Below are positions 1-39,143 of a stretch of 64,000 nt of DNA, in pieces; within the stretch, counting starts at the first letter, position 1; every line of letters begins with the position of its first letter. The position numbers and the translations under genes are program-made. The stretch lies in the NCBI GenBank assembly GCA_963693365.1, contig CAVNZM010000002.1, positions 12,338,001-12,402,000 on the forward strand, written 5' to 3'. The notes under the pieces are model-generated. The model saw only the letters and a program-made list of their open reading frames with translations. It was not told where the DNA came from and ran no database searches. The stretch comes from Amoebidium appalachense. Lineage: Eukaryota > Ichthyosporea.

Positions 1-6150
<6,150 letters not shown>

Positions 6151-6747
6151 GGCCTACGCAAATCCACTCACTGTTCAGAAAAAAACTGTTCAGGAAAAAA
6201 AAGTCAGACACATTCCATTTTTTCACGGGAGAAAGACTGGTATGAACGTGAGAGGGACAAGAGAGAGGAGGACTCGTAGAGGCCTCTGTGTGTGTGTCGA
6301 GCAAGGAGGGTTATGTGGACGGAGACAGCCATAGGGAAAGGGGAGGATTGGTTGGGTGGGGAGGGATGAGGGACAGAGGTAAAAGAAAACGAAAGTGAAG
6401 TAAGAAGTAAATGACAGAACATGACAAAGTCAAAACATTAGGCAGTTTCTTTGTGTGTGTGTGGTGGTGGTGGGGGGGGGGGGGGGGGGGAGGGGAGGAA
6501 GGAAGGGGTTGGCGGGGAGGGAGGGGCAGGTGGGAGGAAGAGAGGGGGGGGGGGGAGGGAGGGGGAAAGAGAGAGAAGGAAAGCAGGGAGGGGGCGGGGG
6601 GGGGGGGAAGGGGAAGGGGGAAGATTGACAAGAGAAGGGAAAAGACAAGAGGGAAAAAGAAAGAGAGAGAGTGATGGAGGAAAGGGGTAGGGCAGGGAGC
6701 CCCGGGGGGAGGGGAGGAGAGGGGGGGGGGGGGGGAGGGGCGGGGGG

Positions 6748-6781
<34 letters not shown>

Positions 6782-7450
6782 TGGAGAAAGAGGGACGGAT
6801 GGAAGATAGTGATGGGAGTAGCCTACCATCAAAGTGCAAGTTGGGGAAAATAAACGTGGGGAAAAGACACAAGGCTTTTAGGTGGAACTGGGCGTGGGTG
6901 CGGGAGGGAGGATGGGTAGGTGGTGATGGTGGTGGTGGGGTGGGGATGGGGGGGGGGGGAGAGGGCAGGGAGGCATGCGTGCTATCCCCAAGTAGGCCCG
7001 GGGGTAACACGGAGCTGAGCCCAGCTATAAATGATAAAGAGAATTCCAAACCATGATGCCTTATATAGCAACAAGCGTGGAACTGCACGAGGGGTTTGAA
7101 AATTTTCAAGGCGGTCACTGAAAGGGAATGCCTGTGCAACTAACATGGCGCCAGAAAGCATTGCTGTCTAACCGCCCACGCTGTGTGTGTGCGTGTGTGC
7201 GTGTGTGCGTGTGTAAGTTTGTGCGCATGTGTGTGTGCGCGCGTGCCATAGGGTGTGCATGTGCGCGTTCTCGTGCGCAGCCCTTCACAAACACAAACTG
7301 CGAAACGGTAACATCCGCCATTGACAAATATTGGCTAGTAGTTTTGCGACCACCACCCGATTTCGTTCGTTCCCCAACCGCGTGCTAGTGTGCATGTGTA
7401 GATGACAAGGAAGGGCTACAATGCAGTGTGTAGTGTGGCGACGGGTGAGT

Positions 7451-7508
<58 letters not shown>

Positions 7509-7681
7509 GGGGGGGAGTGGAGGGGGAGCTTTGGAGGGAATGAGATCAGGTCCCGAAAGAGGAGGGGGATGAGGAGGGGTTATGCTTGTGAGGAAGGTTT
7601 GATGGGTGGGGTTGGAGGGGGGGGGAGGGAAGGGGATGAGGGTGGAGGGAGGGGATGGGGAAAAGTAAAGGAAAAGCTTAC

Positions 7682-7778
7682 CAACAACTTCGGGGCAAGC
7701 CCACAGCTTGGTCTCTCCCAGGAGGGTTGACGTGAAACCACGAGGAAAGCCACCCACTCCTTCCAATTCGCCAATTCT
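7682..7778 (-). CDS. Candidate internal exon, unassigned gene
   Basis: A minus-strand segment with acceptor (AAAGTAG at 7779-7780) and a good donor (GTAAGC from 7681). It reads RIGELEGVGGFPRGFTSTLL and continues to ACPEVV, starting in phase 0 and ending in phase 1. The other two frames are also open, so the frame choice rests on composition. No neighbouring exon joins unambiguously; an exon at about 7176-7141 with donor GTTAGT has a compatible phase. No family is recognised. Confidence 0.3.
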
Positions 7779-8063
7779 CTACTTTCTTTGTAATGTTTTC
7801 ATTGACGAACACCTTACAACCAGTCGGGACTGTCTCGAATGTATATATGACCAGGCTATGACTCAACTTATCCCTCAACAAATTTTAGAATATTCTTTTC
7901 TCTACTAGCTAGTCCCCTAAAAGGAATGGCATATCAACCCTTTTCTACTCGACAACTCGGGCATGTGAAGAAACTTTTCACTGTCGACGTCTGTTCAAGC
8001 TAATTGCTGTACCGCTTCTCTTCAAGGTTTCAAGGCTGTTGCGAGCCACTTACACACAGCCAT

Positions 8064-8312
<249 letters not shown>

Positions 8313-8540
8313 CTTCTCTTGCTCTCGCACACACTCTCTCTCTCTTGAAAGTCAAGTTGTCAGTCAACTTGTCACTTTTGTGTCGGCCTGTAGCGCTTGG
8401 TGGGATATATAATTGACATCTTATCTACCGGATATCTAATCATCGGCTAAAGCTCTTGAGAACTAAAAAACCCCCATGACACTTGGACCCCGGAAAATGA
8501 CCTCAAGTCATCCCATAAAAAACTAGTAAATACAGGTACC

Positions 8541-8561
8541 CCCCGCCCCGTTGGGGCGGGG
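8541..8561. other. Perfect GC-rich hairpin
   Basis: CCCCGCCCC (8541-8549) and GGGGCGGGG (8553-8561) are exact inverted repeats around a GTT loop. It lies in a gene-free stretch between the (CT)n tract and the Helitron fragment. Its role is unknown. Confidence 0.6.
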
Positions 8562-8820
8562 CCTGCATGGGACATGTGCACAGAATTTGAAGCGGAAGAG
8601 AAGAGAATAAATCCAGTCAAAAGAAAGAGAAGAGAACATAGAGTGTATTTGGTGAAAAATTTATAGGCACAAGATATATCATAACATGGCAACACTGTTG
8701 CCTGGTGGAGCTTTATTTTTGTTTGTAGGGGGTTTTATAGAAACTAAAATATGACGCAATGTAGCCTGCACACTTTCACTGACAGGCGCAGAAATTAATA
8801 TACAGGATCCGGAACTTCTT

Positions 8821-8855
<35 letters not shown>

Positions 8856-8873
8856 ATTTACATATACTATATA

Positions 8874-10640
8874 TCATTTATGGATATATTGTCTACTTCT
8901 CACCCAGTCCAGTCTTTCATCATCTGCTCGTGAAAATTGGTCACAGGCCCATTCAGACATCAACCTGCCAACATTGTGGAAAGTGGGTAGTGCAGTAGTC
9001 GTCTTGCTGCTTTTGTGACTGACACCTTTTTACCTGAAGTAGAAAAGGTATTGAGGCTCCAACCTGGTGTGCCTTGCAAAAACAGTAAAGGATATTGCAG
9101 TGGTTCACATAGCTCATTTAGGTAGTGAACTTGCTCGGGACGTTGGTTTGAGAATCGGTGGAACCATATTACGTGTCTTCCTGCATGCACTGGGTCCATA
9201 TCATATAAGGCTGCAATCTCGGGAGCCTGGGGTGTAGCAGTTCTTCTGTTATAGCTTTGAAAGGCTACGTGAAAGTTTTCTTGGTCTGGGTAGGCTTGGC
9301 TTAGTCTGCGGAACTCAGATGCTATAGGGTTGCACTGGTACAGAGCGCTTTCGAGGAGTGAAATGAAAGCTGATGACAGAGATCTTGCAGCAGCAACTGC
9401 TGCCCGTATACCTTCATAGATATAGTACCTTATATTGGAAAGACTGGTAGTTGAATCGTGCACCCTGTGGTATGACCTGCCGCATACCTTGACAAATGAA
9501 GGAGCTGCCTGTGTAACGGTTCTTTGAGACCAGCCCATGGCTGTGAATGCAAATATGTTGTTATATTCTCTTGCCTTTTTGGTGAAAGCAGGTGTGCTGT
9601 ATAGTTGTGTTAGCTGTAAAGGGAGGGGGGAGTGTTGGGATCACCCATTTTCCGTTTCCACAACAGAAAGAGGATTTCTCCTCTTTTAATAGGCGTGAGG
9701 TGCAAAAACTACAGACGTTCTGTTGTGACAGAGTAACGTTTTCCAGTTTCCATTCGCTGATGTGTGCAAAAACATCTGCAAGCTCTTGCAACTTGTATAA
9801 GTTGTATCCTGTGTGTGTCTCTTCATACAGGATATCCAGTGTTCTGGTGTGGTTTGGCTGGAGTACTAAGTGGCGGGGTTTTAGGCGGTTCATAAAGGGT
9901 GTACAGATCCTTAAGTTGGTTTGTGTCATGGAGTAGAGTGCAACAAATAAACCAACAGAAAAGTCCTGGTCAACCTCTTTTACTTCACCATCAACTGAAC
10001 TGTACGTATAGGAGGCAGACACTTTAGGCACATATTCGCTTGTCATTAAAAACTCAAACAAAAAGGCACGCAGCAGGTCTGGCTTTTTAATGGCTTGCAG
10101 AAGATTTGCACGACCAGATTCAATTAAGGCAATTTGGTGTTGTAGGTGTGTGCCGAGTGGGTGTGCAAGTGTAAAGGCCTGACGCAAAGCCATTGTGATG
10201 TCTGGTTTTTGTGCATAGTGGTGAGAGACGCCATATGTGTTGGTGTATGACTCGTGTATGTATTAAGCAGTGTCAAGTGCACAGGCAGAGCATTTCTGGA
10301 GTGTGTGTGCGTGAAAATCAAGTTCCTCATTTTGTGCAAATGCTGCAATGTGTCCAAGTTTCCCACTTCCAAAGGCTTCATACGTTTCAATTCCCGCAAG
10401 GTGCATTAGAGGGCCGACAAGCGCAGGGTTGTCATGGGAACGCCACAGCATGTGCATGCACTCAACGTTATCATAACCTAGAACTGTGAACAGGGAAAGG
10501 GTTTGTTGGGAGTTGACATGTGATAAAAGAGACGGAAACGTGTAATTTGTAAAGAAAATAGACACTGTGCGTGGCACATCAGTCTTGTAATTATTCACGT
10601 CGTACTCCAGGTACGCGGAGAGTGGCGGCGTCTGCGCCAT
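8874..10640 (-). pseudogene. Helitron Rep/helicase N-terminal fragment, degenerate
   Basis: The minus-strand reading resembles the Helitron_like_N region of rolling-circle transposons: a Cys cluster (NVCSFCTSRLL, then SSFCCGNGKW), AREYNNIFAFTAMG, CGRSYHRV, NPIASEFRRL, APEIAALYDMDP, the hallmark EPLQYPLLFLQGTPGW, then NVGRLMSEWACDQFSRADDE and RLDWVRSRQ. The frame is broken three times: an in-frame TAA at 10265-10263, a one-base shift in the C6 run near 9621-9630 (plus-strand G run), and another shift near 9000. It ends at TGA 8876-8874 beside a (TG)n run, before any HUH or helicase motif, so it is truncated and inactive. The first 300 or so residues (from MAQTPPLSAYLEY) match nothing I recognise and may be a lineage-specific N-terminus or a captured gene. 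ATG 10640 is the first in-frame ATG after an upstream TAG. Confidence 0.75.
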
Positions 10641-10715
10641 GATTGCGGCTAGAAGAAGCCACAACACAGCAACGTTGGCCACTGCAGACCTTGAAGAGGA
10701 GTTTTGTACTACCAC

Positions 10716-12025
10716 ACTGCTCTACCACACTGCTCTACAGTAGCCCAACTTCTGTCTAGCGAAAACTGACGGCATTGACCCGTTTTATATGACTTTATCG
10801 GTAAATCTAGTGACCAAAATTTGGAAATTGCAGAATTGCGGACGTAAACCCTCAGAGCCTTGTGTTGATCAGTTGTGCACGGCCCGCCTTACAAAAAATA
10901 AATAAGTACAGCTAGATAACTTTTCAAAAACCTTGTTACTGACTCACTGAGTCGCGTGCTTTACCGATGCATGCGCATGCAAGCGGCACACGGACCCATG
11001 GATGGCTGCGTGCGCCGCTCATGCATATGCGACCTGGGTCCGTGAGCGTGCGTTCGGCGCATGATCCGCTAATTTTGTCCTACGGAGACAGTTCTGAATT
11101 AGATAACTTATACCCTTTTCGAAGTGTGACTAAAGAACTTCAGATATGGTTTCTAGATATTTTTAAGAAGAAAGTGCGCGAAGAGGCGCACCACGTACGA
11201 TCTTAGAGAATGCATACCGATACACATTTTTCTACAACCTAGATCATTCAAATTTGAAAACTTCATCGACGCGACAACTTTATTACGTGATACACACTGA
11301 TACTGACACGGCATGTGAGTTATATACTGGGATATACAAATATATCCAAAATACGAACTTCTTCCTAAGTACTTGGGGGCGCTCTATAGTATTAGTATTG
11401 ATACTTTCGCATAAACACAATTAAATTTTAGAATACCAACGTGGGATGCTTTTCAGCCCGACGTCAGCCGTTGAACCAAAAACATGTGCAATGCTTTTTA
11501 TGTTCTCAGCTCATATATAATAAATGCATGAAAGTGTTCAGAAAGTATAAAATAACCAGACATGTATGACTCAGGCACCTGTTCTATTTAGCAAGAAAAT
11601 GGGACACAGGACACACGGTGACTGCTGCGGTCATGTTTACTGTACATGTGTAGATTGGCACATCCATGGCCACTACGACATGCACATCGGTCATTTCGAG
11701 GGCTGCTTGGTCACCAATTCGTGTTTATATACCCTCACACACAACCTTCTATATTCACAACAGTATATCTTTTTTTTATGTTATCAATTCACCATACATA
11801 TGAAACATTGAGGACAGGGCGGAATAAAGCATTGCCAGCCCTGTGTGTATACAAATTGCATCTATCTCTCTTGTCTTCTCCGTGCTATGCCTTTGTTTTC
11901 TACTTTCACTACGCTTGTCGAAGGACAGAAAATAATACGAGGAAAACGTACGACAGAGATGCACATTCCACTTGTGTAGAGAGTGAACAAGTTCTAATGT
12001 GGCAGCCACACTACAGGTCTCCACC

Positions 12026-12079
<54 letters not shown>

Positions 12080-12500
12080 AACCCACCACTACCATTACCA
12101 CACACCCCCCTCCCTCCCCCCCCAACCCACCCACCCACCCAACCACCATTACCACCACAACAACGCCCTTCCCCCCCTCCCCCCCGTGTGAATGTGCACC
12201 ATACGCACTTGTGTGTGTGTTCCTGTTCCTGCTTTGAATGTGCGTGAGGTCGTTACTCTGGTTACTTTGTGTCACCCAGCTCACCCATACACGTAACTAT
12301 TAAATTGTGTTAATAAAACCAACTTTTCAACTCATTTAGATGTGTATCGCTTCGTCGAAGAAAGAAATGGCTGGATCTACGTTAATACAAGTGAGAAAAT
12401 TTCCTGTGTCCCTTCCTTCATAGGGGGCAAAAAAAAAAAAGAAAGAAAGAAACAACCACGTAAATGAAAAGGCTACACAATCCGCAAGAACACACATCAC
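10716..12500. other. Gene-poor spacer
   Basis: Mostly AT-rich unique sequence with no frame that looks coding. A 10-bp inverted repeat (CACGGACCCA at about 10989, TGGGTCCGTG at about 11035) and a C homopolymer with CCA-rich flank (12027-12185) are the only visible structures. It lies between the Helitron fragment and the 3' end of the VPS9 gene. Confidence 0.6.
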
Positions 12501-12561
12501 GATGTGAACTTCAATGGAGAGAAGGTTTCGGAAATTGAGTCGGAAATTTAAAAGTCCGGAA

Positions 12562-30043
<17,482 letters not shown>

Positions 30044-30205
30044 CCGCCCTCTCTCCGATCGGCGGCTTTATGCCACCGAAAATACCTTACTGTCGGTGCG
30101 TGTTCGAGTGTTGTTAGAGGGTTGAAAGAAAGCGGGGTTTAACGTGAGGATAATATATGGGGTGCGGGGATGTGTGCATGCGTGTATGTGTGTGCGCAGG
30201 GGGGA

Positions 30206-30208
<3 letters not shown>

Positions 30209-30293
<85 letters not shown>

Positions 30294-30338
30294 GTGTGTG
30301 TGCGTGTGCGTGCGTGTGCGTGCGTGTGTGTGTGTGTG
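30209..30338. repeat. (GT)n microsatellite
   Basis: About 40 GT units followed by GTGTGC-rich sequence, upstream of the VPS9 start codon. Confidence 0.9.
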
Positions 30339-31282
30339 ACCAGGGGGGGGAGAGGGGGGGGGGGGGGACGGCAGAAAGGTGAGGGTTGCGAGAGAGAGCA
30401 AGGAGGAGTGGAGGTAAGGATGCACGTGTCAGTGTCATTCGACAAAGGATGCAATCATACTAAAGTAAAGATAAAGTGCCACAGCCAGGTCTCGAATGAG
30501 AAGAAGGAATTACGTGAGTGAACAGTGGTGGGGTCGTGCCATGCTTGATTGTTGCCAGCAGATTGTTGCCAGCAGATTGAAAAGTAAGAGAACACCATGG
30601 AAAGTATGGTCTCGGTGCAGGGACTTGTGGAATTTTGGGGGTAGGAGGCTGGGAGGGGAAAGGGAGAGGCGGGGGGAGGGGGGGAGAGGGGGGAGGGGGG
30701 GAGGGGGGAAGGGAGAAAGTTGCAGGGAGAGAGGTGGGGGATGTACCTTTTGAACCCTGGGCGGGAAAGGGGGCTGTGTGATTCGTATTGTCGCGCCCCA
30801 CAGCCTTTCTAAATCTCTTTTCAGCTCAACGGTTCTGTCTTACATTGGCTAGTATGTGATTTCAACATGACACCAAGATCTAGCCGTCACAGTTTTACCA
30901 GTGATGTCTTCGAGCAGACGTGCAGACAACCGTAGTCTGTGCCTACGATGTCTATTTATTACAGCCACGGTAAACAAAGGATGAGGTGATAACAATGTCT
31001 TCTTTTTCGGTTTAGAACCAAGATCCATCAGCTCTACATAACACTTCACGATCCAACAATGAAGGAGTCCAACAGGGGCCAACCACACCTCGCTATCACG
31101 TATTTCCGAATTTTGTTGGGTTGAGTTCGAGTCGCAGTTTTATTTACCCCACCTCTCCGCGTTTGCGTAAATAAAGTGGCTCACCAATCCAGAACATTAG
31201 TTTTTAGCTACATATAGTTACACTACAACATTTGCAATTGGACAGCGGTACCTAAAATTAGGTGTGTGCCTACAGTGCCTAC

Positions 31283-31354
31283 TTCTCAATGCATTTCTCA
31301 ATCTATCCTCAGAAAACAGCCTTTTTATGGGAATGGATTGAGAATTGAGACCTC
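31283..31354 (-). CDS. Candidate internal exon, unassigned gene
   Basis: A minus-strand segment with a strong acceptor (TATCTACCTCCACAG) and donor (GTAGGC), reading GLNSQSIPIKRLFSEDRLRN then ALR, phase 1 to phase 1. It looks coding but I cannot connect it with confidence. A weak exon near 31664-31640 has a compatible phase. It lies between the VPS9 start and the zinc-finger gene, so it may belong to a separate small minus-strand gene. Confidence 0.35.
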
Positions 31355-31383
31355 CTGTGGAGGTAGATAGGGAGGAGGGGGTA

Positions 31384-31399
<16 letters not shown>

Positions 31400-31432
<33 letters not shown>

Positions 31433-31793
31433 GAGGGACTCGAAGTTCTAGAGGGAGGGGGGAGGGAGCCTGGGCCCAAGGGAGAGAGAAAGGGGGGAGG
31501 GGGGGAGGGGAAAAGGGGGGGGGGGGGGGGGGGGGGAGGAGGGGGGGGGGGGGGAGGAGGGGGAGGGGGGGGGAGGGGGGAGGGGGAGGTGAGAGGAGAG
31601 TGAGGGGAGGGGGTTGCTGGGAAGTGGATGGTGGACCTCTAAGTCTGCCTCCCACTCGTGGCTAAGGAAGTATTATAGAGCAATGGGGTCATAAAATCGG
31701 ATATCCCCTGTTTTTTTCGTGTGCGCATTGAGCGGCTATATAAGCCGCCTCAGTGAGACGGGACAGGGTGTGAGGGGAAGGAAGGAGGCGGGG

Positions 31794-31824
<31 letters not shown>

Positions 31825-32490
31825 ATACTATGATATAATCTTAAATTTTCTCTTATTAAGGCACTAAGTTTTTTGGGGGGGAAATAATATGCAGGCAGGA
31901 ACCGTAACAATGGTGTTAAGACTTTGCCATTTATTGTTATGATAACCAGGTAGGCACTTTCCATGCATGATATATCATGTGGTGATTAGTATGTGTGGTG
32001 TTACGGTCAGCGTATAGAGCACATAATCCATACATTACCATATGCGGCTATTTGTCACTCTCTTTACAACATTAATACCAATTTAATCTGCAACATGACA
32101 TGTCACTAAGCCACAAAATTTCACTAACGTGTGAAAGTAGTATACATTCAGCAATTAATGCCATGCTCTATTCTATGGAAACATGATATGGTGAGGGGCT
32201 AGCGCTTGTTACTGTTTACTTGCCCGCATTTTCAGATTCGTTTTTACATTTGTTGCATAAGTTATGTGCTATGATCAAACACTGGTATATAGACATGAAG
32301 AAGACTTTACAACAAGTCACACAGTGTCAAACAGCCTTATCATTAAACCAATATTATAATTGGTGTGTGCTCAATAGAAATTCCCGAACCATCGAATAAC
32401 CAAGAGGTGCGTATCTAAAACTTAAACCACTCAAGGGTGATACAAATACTACTGAGAAAGAAAAATGGGAAGTCCAGCAGAGGGGCACCA

Positions 32491-32535
<45 letters not shown>

Positions 32536-32600
32536 TTGGAGGAGGAGGAAGGGGTGAGAGATAGAGTTGTGCTACACCAGACGAGACTGGCCAACCTCAC
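31400..32600. other. G-run and AT-rich spacer
   Basis: G-rich block (31386-31600), a second G run (about 31792-31824), then about 600 nt of AT-rich unique sequence (31825-32430) in which I see no coding frame or motif. It follows the zinc-finger gene stop at 32626. Confidence 0.6.
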
Positions 32601-32625
32601 TCCCCACAGTGTGTTATACCAGTGT

Positions 32626-35461
<2,836 letters not shown>

Positions 35462-35576
35462 TTTTTTTTGTGGTTTTTCCGGGCAATTATGAAACAATTC
35501 GTCGTTTTAATTTCACACTTGCATCACCAAGTGATTCACAGGACGCATGTGGCTGACATTGTAAGCATCAACGGGA
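35462..35576. promoter_or_regulatory. Putative bidirectional promoter
   Basis: Only 115 bp separate the ATG of the minus-strand zinc-finger gene from the ATG of the plus-strand gene at 35577. The stretch is unique sequence without long simple repeats. I see no clear TATA box. A shared promoter is inferred from spacing alone, and untranslated leaders may overlap. Confidence 0.35.
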
Positions 35577-36017
35577 ATGGCGAAGATCAAGGGTACTGGT
35601 GACCTACCGATTCTCAGTCGAGAAAGGAAAGAAATGACTTCCTTGTTCAAAAAGGATAGGAAGCGCTTTGCGATTCAGGATGAAGTTTACGAATGTGCTT
35701 CTCTGAGATCTCTGTTCACTCGTCTTCACAATTGCAGGTAGTGACACTTGGTCATATTAGGAGTTGTATCGATGATGGCATGCATGTGCAAAAGGAAAAT
35801 GCAAGTCTATTTACTTCTTTGGTTCCTCAGTCCTATTTCTTGCCAGAAACACAGTGTGTTCGGCGCGTTTCCTGCCTTATGTTGTGCGAAATGCGCGAAA
35901 ACAATGACGGCATGCCCAGCTACTCTGAACCCACGAACTAAACGTTGGCCGCAACTCGAGGGAGGCCGCGAAGTTCTGAACGACCGGCAACATCTCAAGA
36001 TTCGGGAATCTCGGTGA
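35577..36017 (+). CDS. Small two-exon hypothetical protein
   Basis: Exon 1 is 35577-35737, starting MAKIKGTGDLPILSRERKEM and ending TRLHNC, with donor GTAGTG. Exon 2 is 35831-36017 after the strong acceptor TTTGGTTCCTCAG, reading PISCQKHSVFGAFPALCCAK to LKIRESR and a TGA stop. The phases agree (2 to 2) and give 115 aa. A second acceptor at 35844-35845 (TTCTTGCCAG) would give a 73-aa product. The protein is basic, and Cys-rich in the middle (CCAKCAKTMTAC). No family is recognised. It is divergent from the zinc-finger gene. Confidence 0.4.
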
Positions 36018-37042
36018 AATACACACATGAGCTCTAGCCACTCGAAACGCGCGTCTTTGCATACATTGCCTAAATATGATTGGCTAAAAATCGCATTCCA
36101 CAGTGCCGCAGCGGCACCGGCTGGACCATTGTCGAAGGATTCGGCCGGCGCGCGAGATCTAATGGCGGCCGATTCAAGGAAAAAGGAAAGCATTGAACCG
36201 TTTGTATTAGGGAATGCACATATGTAAAAGTTTTTCTTTTCCGCATCGATTAAAAAAAAAAAAACTTTCCCAATACGACTGCATGACCCGAAAAAGTGTG
36301 AAGTGCCCCAGAAATCGCACTACTGTAAAGATAAATGAAGTCCGGTATTGGATTCCTGAATATGCACCCAGCCCGTCAAGTTCAAACCCTGATCAATCTG
36401 ATGTTTTATTAGATAAACGTCACAGTCTTTGTTTAGTGCTTTTCTTGGGTCTTCCTTCAACCAATCAAATAGCCCTTAACGTCCTGAATGTAGATCCTCT
36501 GGATTCAGAGAACTTGCGCTACTCTGGGGCCAACTGCAGCACCACTTGAAATTTTGTCTACAGTAGATAATATACTCTGTGACATACTCCGTATTCATCA
36601 GATGCTATGCGATGGCAAATATTGAGGGGAAATAACAGCACCTGTCGTGAACGTTTGCAGATGCATGCATGATATCTTTGCACCGTGACTTGCGTGGGGA
36701 CCGGCGGTCTGAGGCCGTCCGCGGCCAGCAGGTTGGCAATGTTGGCTTGCGCGCGCACGTCGACCCATAGATATCGAACGTTCAACAGCCAAGTAGCCGC
36801 ACTATACCCTGTTAGAAGCTTACATGTATATAGAATTAGTAAGTGGCAGCTTGTACAGGTTGCATGCGTGTAATTGCAAGTTTGCAACTTGGCTACAGCA
36901 GCCAGCCGCGACTGGCCGCGCGCTTAAGCTAGGAATGGTCGGGTCGATTTTGAAGCAATCGGAAATCCCAGATTTCAATATATAAAACGTACAACTGTGT
37001 GAAACTGTTTTTTTTGGCGTGTCACAAATGAATAATAATAAC
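36018..37042. other. Unique-sequence spacer, possible unplaced exon
   Basis: Low in simple repeats. On the minus strand, 36806-36700 reads WLLNVRYLWVDVRAQANIAN then LLAADGLRPP, which looks coding, but its acceptor phase does not fit the exon ending at 37043. A short terminal exon (FHTVVRFIY, stop) directly after that exon is also possible. Neither is certain. Confidence 0.35.
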
Positions 37043-37449
37043 CTGCCAGGCCTGAGGCCTGAGGATGATGGAGGTGGGGGCCCAGTCGATGAGCCGTCCA
37101 CCAGCCAGTGCAGCAGGGTGCAGCCACCAAGATCTACATTCCTCAGATCCAACGAACACTGATTGGATGCAAATTTTTAGCCGTTTGATTGGTTATTAAA
37201 TGGTTATCCAAATTCGCCAACCTCACCATCGAGATCCTCGTAAGATCCAGTTTTTCTGTGGGAGTCAGATTCCGAGTCCCGACCAATGCATGCATGTTCA
37301 CCCCATTTCCCACTCAATGTCCCTAGTTCCGAGTAAAGTCCGGACAATAGATGGTGCGTGTGTTATCACTTTAGGAGCTCCTTTGCGAAGTTCTTGCTTT
37401 TTGTGGACGGTGTTACGTTCTTTGCGATATGGCATGTACATGATTGGAG
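37043..37449 (-). CDS. Three chained exons of an unrecognised protein (partial)
   Basis: Exons 37449-37302 (acceptor GTGTGCCTTCTAG, donor GTGAAC), 37255-37227 (29 nt; acceptor ACTCCCACAG, donor GTGAGG) and 37158-37043 (acceptor CATCCAATCAG, donor GTTATT) join in phase. They encode PIMYMPYRKERNTVHKKQEL, RKGAPKVITHAPSIVRTLLG, TRDIEWEMGKTGSYEDLDVF, VGSEECRSWWLHPAALAGGR and LIDWAPTSIILRPQAWQ. The ATG inside the first exon could be a start, or the exon may be internal. No domain is recognised. A different frame of the last exon resembles an ankyrin repeat by chance; the splice phases exclude it. Confidence 0.5.
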
Positions 37450-37487
37450 CTAGAAGGCACACAAGAAACCGCGCGTGTGTGCATCAC

Positions 37488-38030
<543 letters not shown>

Positions 38031-38099
38031 TTGGAAGAACAGGTGTATTATTGTATCACTGTGTGTGTATGCACCTCTGTGTTTCCGGTCGTGTGCGAG

Positions 38100-38553
38100 C
38101 GCGCGTATGTGAGTGTGCAAAGTTGTATGCATAACTTTGTGCATGTGTGTGGGTATGAACGTGTGTGTGTGTGCGTGTGTATGTGCGTGCGTGTGCGTGT
38201 GTGCGTGTGTGCGTGCGCCGTGTGTGTGTGTGACTGTGCGTGTGAGTGTGCGTGTGCGTGAACGTGTGCTTGTGTGTGTGCGTGCATGCGTGCGTGTGCG
38301 TGTGTGTGCGCGCCCGCGTGTGTGACTGTGTCTGTTTGTTTGTGTGTGTGTCTGTGTGTGTGTGTATGTGTGTGTGTGTGTGTATTTGTGCATGTGTGTG
38401 CGTGTGTGTGCGTGTGTGTGCGTGTGTGCGTGTAAGTGTGTGTGTGTGCACCTGTGTGGTGGGTGGCCCTTGGGTATGACGGCCTGTACGATATTGTGTG
38501 CATGTGTGTATTTGTGTATGTGTGTGTGTAACACTGTGTGTGTATGTGCGCGC

Positions 38554-38622
<69 letters not shown>

Positions 38623-38661
38623 GGTGGGTGTGGGTGTGGGTGTGTTTGTGTGTGTGTGTGT

Positions 38662-38742
<81 letters not shown>
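38100..38742. repeat. Interrupted (GT)n and alternating purine-pyrimidine DNA
   Basis: Nearly continuous alternating purine-pyrimidine sequence with a (CG) run at about 38547-38568 and a (GT)n run at about 38661-38740. Such sequence can adopt Z-DNA. Confidence 0.85.
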
Positions 38743-38743
<1 letters not shown>

Positions 38744-39038
38744 TTTCGCCTTTTCAGTGAACGCTTAATTTGGGGGGCATGTGTGTGTGCTTGGGACTGC
38801 ACTCAGTCTGAGAAGCAGCCATATGTTTCTTTTCAAAGTGTCAGATGTAGGTGTTAGTTGTTACCCTGTGTGGGGGGCATCCATTGGCAATGGCACGGTG
38901 GGTGTGCAGGTGCACCAAAAGGCGCACAGATCTTAATCTATAGCTATGTGGGTTTAAACACAGTGTGAAGTAGTGAAATTCTACAGAAAAAAACTGCCTT
39001 CGATGCCCTTTCTTTATGTGTCCTCCGGCACCCCATGG

Positions 39039-39143
39039 TCACTGCCACCACGTTTTTGAGAAGCTCCATAACACGTCAATTTTTGGTAGGCCCGAACCCG
39101 CCATCTCATTTATTATGTGTGCTAATGTGTACACATTAACAGC
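39039..39143 (-). CDS. Candidate terminal exon, unassigned
   Basis: After the acceptor AACGTACAG the minus strand reads AVNVYTLAHIINEMAGSGLP then KIDVLWSFSKTWWQ and TGA. The composition looks coding but the segment is short and no upstream partner is visible, so it could be a remnant. Confidence 0.25.
   Translation of the reverse strand, partial: AVNVYTLAHIINEMAGSGLPKIDVLWSFSKTWWQ

Noticed and set aside
30849-31088. Minus-strand frame reading MWLAPVGLLHCWIVKCYVEL
   Set aside because: No splice signals or family resemblance; treated as a chance frame.
35807-36193. 128-residue minus-strand frame MLSFFLESAAIRSRAPAESF
   Set aside because: It overlaps the second exon of the plus-strand gene at 35577, has no recognisable motif, and the plus-strand reading has matching splice sites. 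Not excluded, but unsupported.
37043-37158. Ankyrin-like reading DLGGCTLLHWLVDG
   Set aside because: It is frame 1 of an exon whose upstream neighbours impose a different phase; the phased frame is open and gives a different protein.
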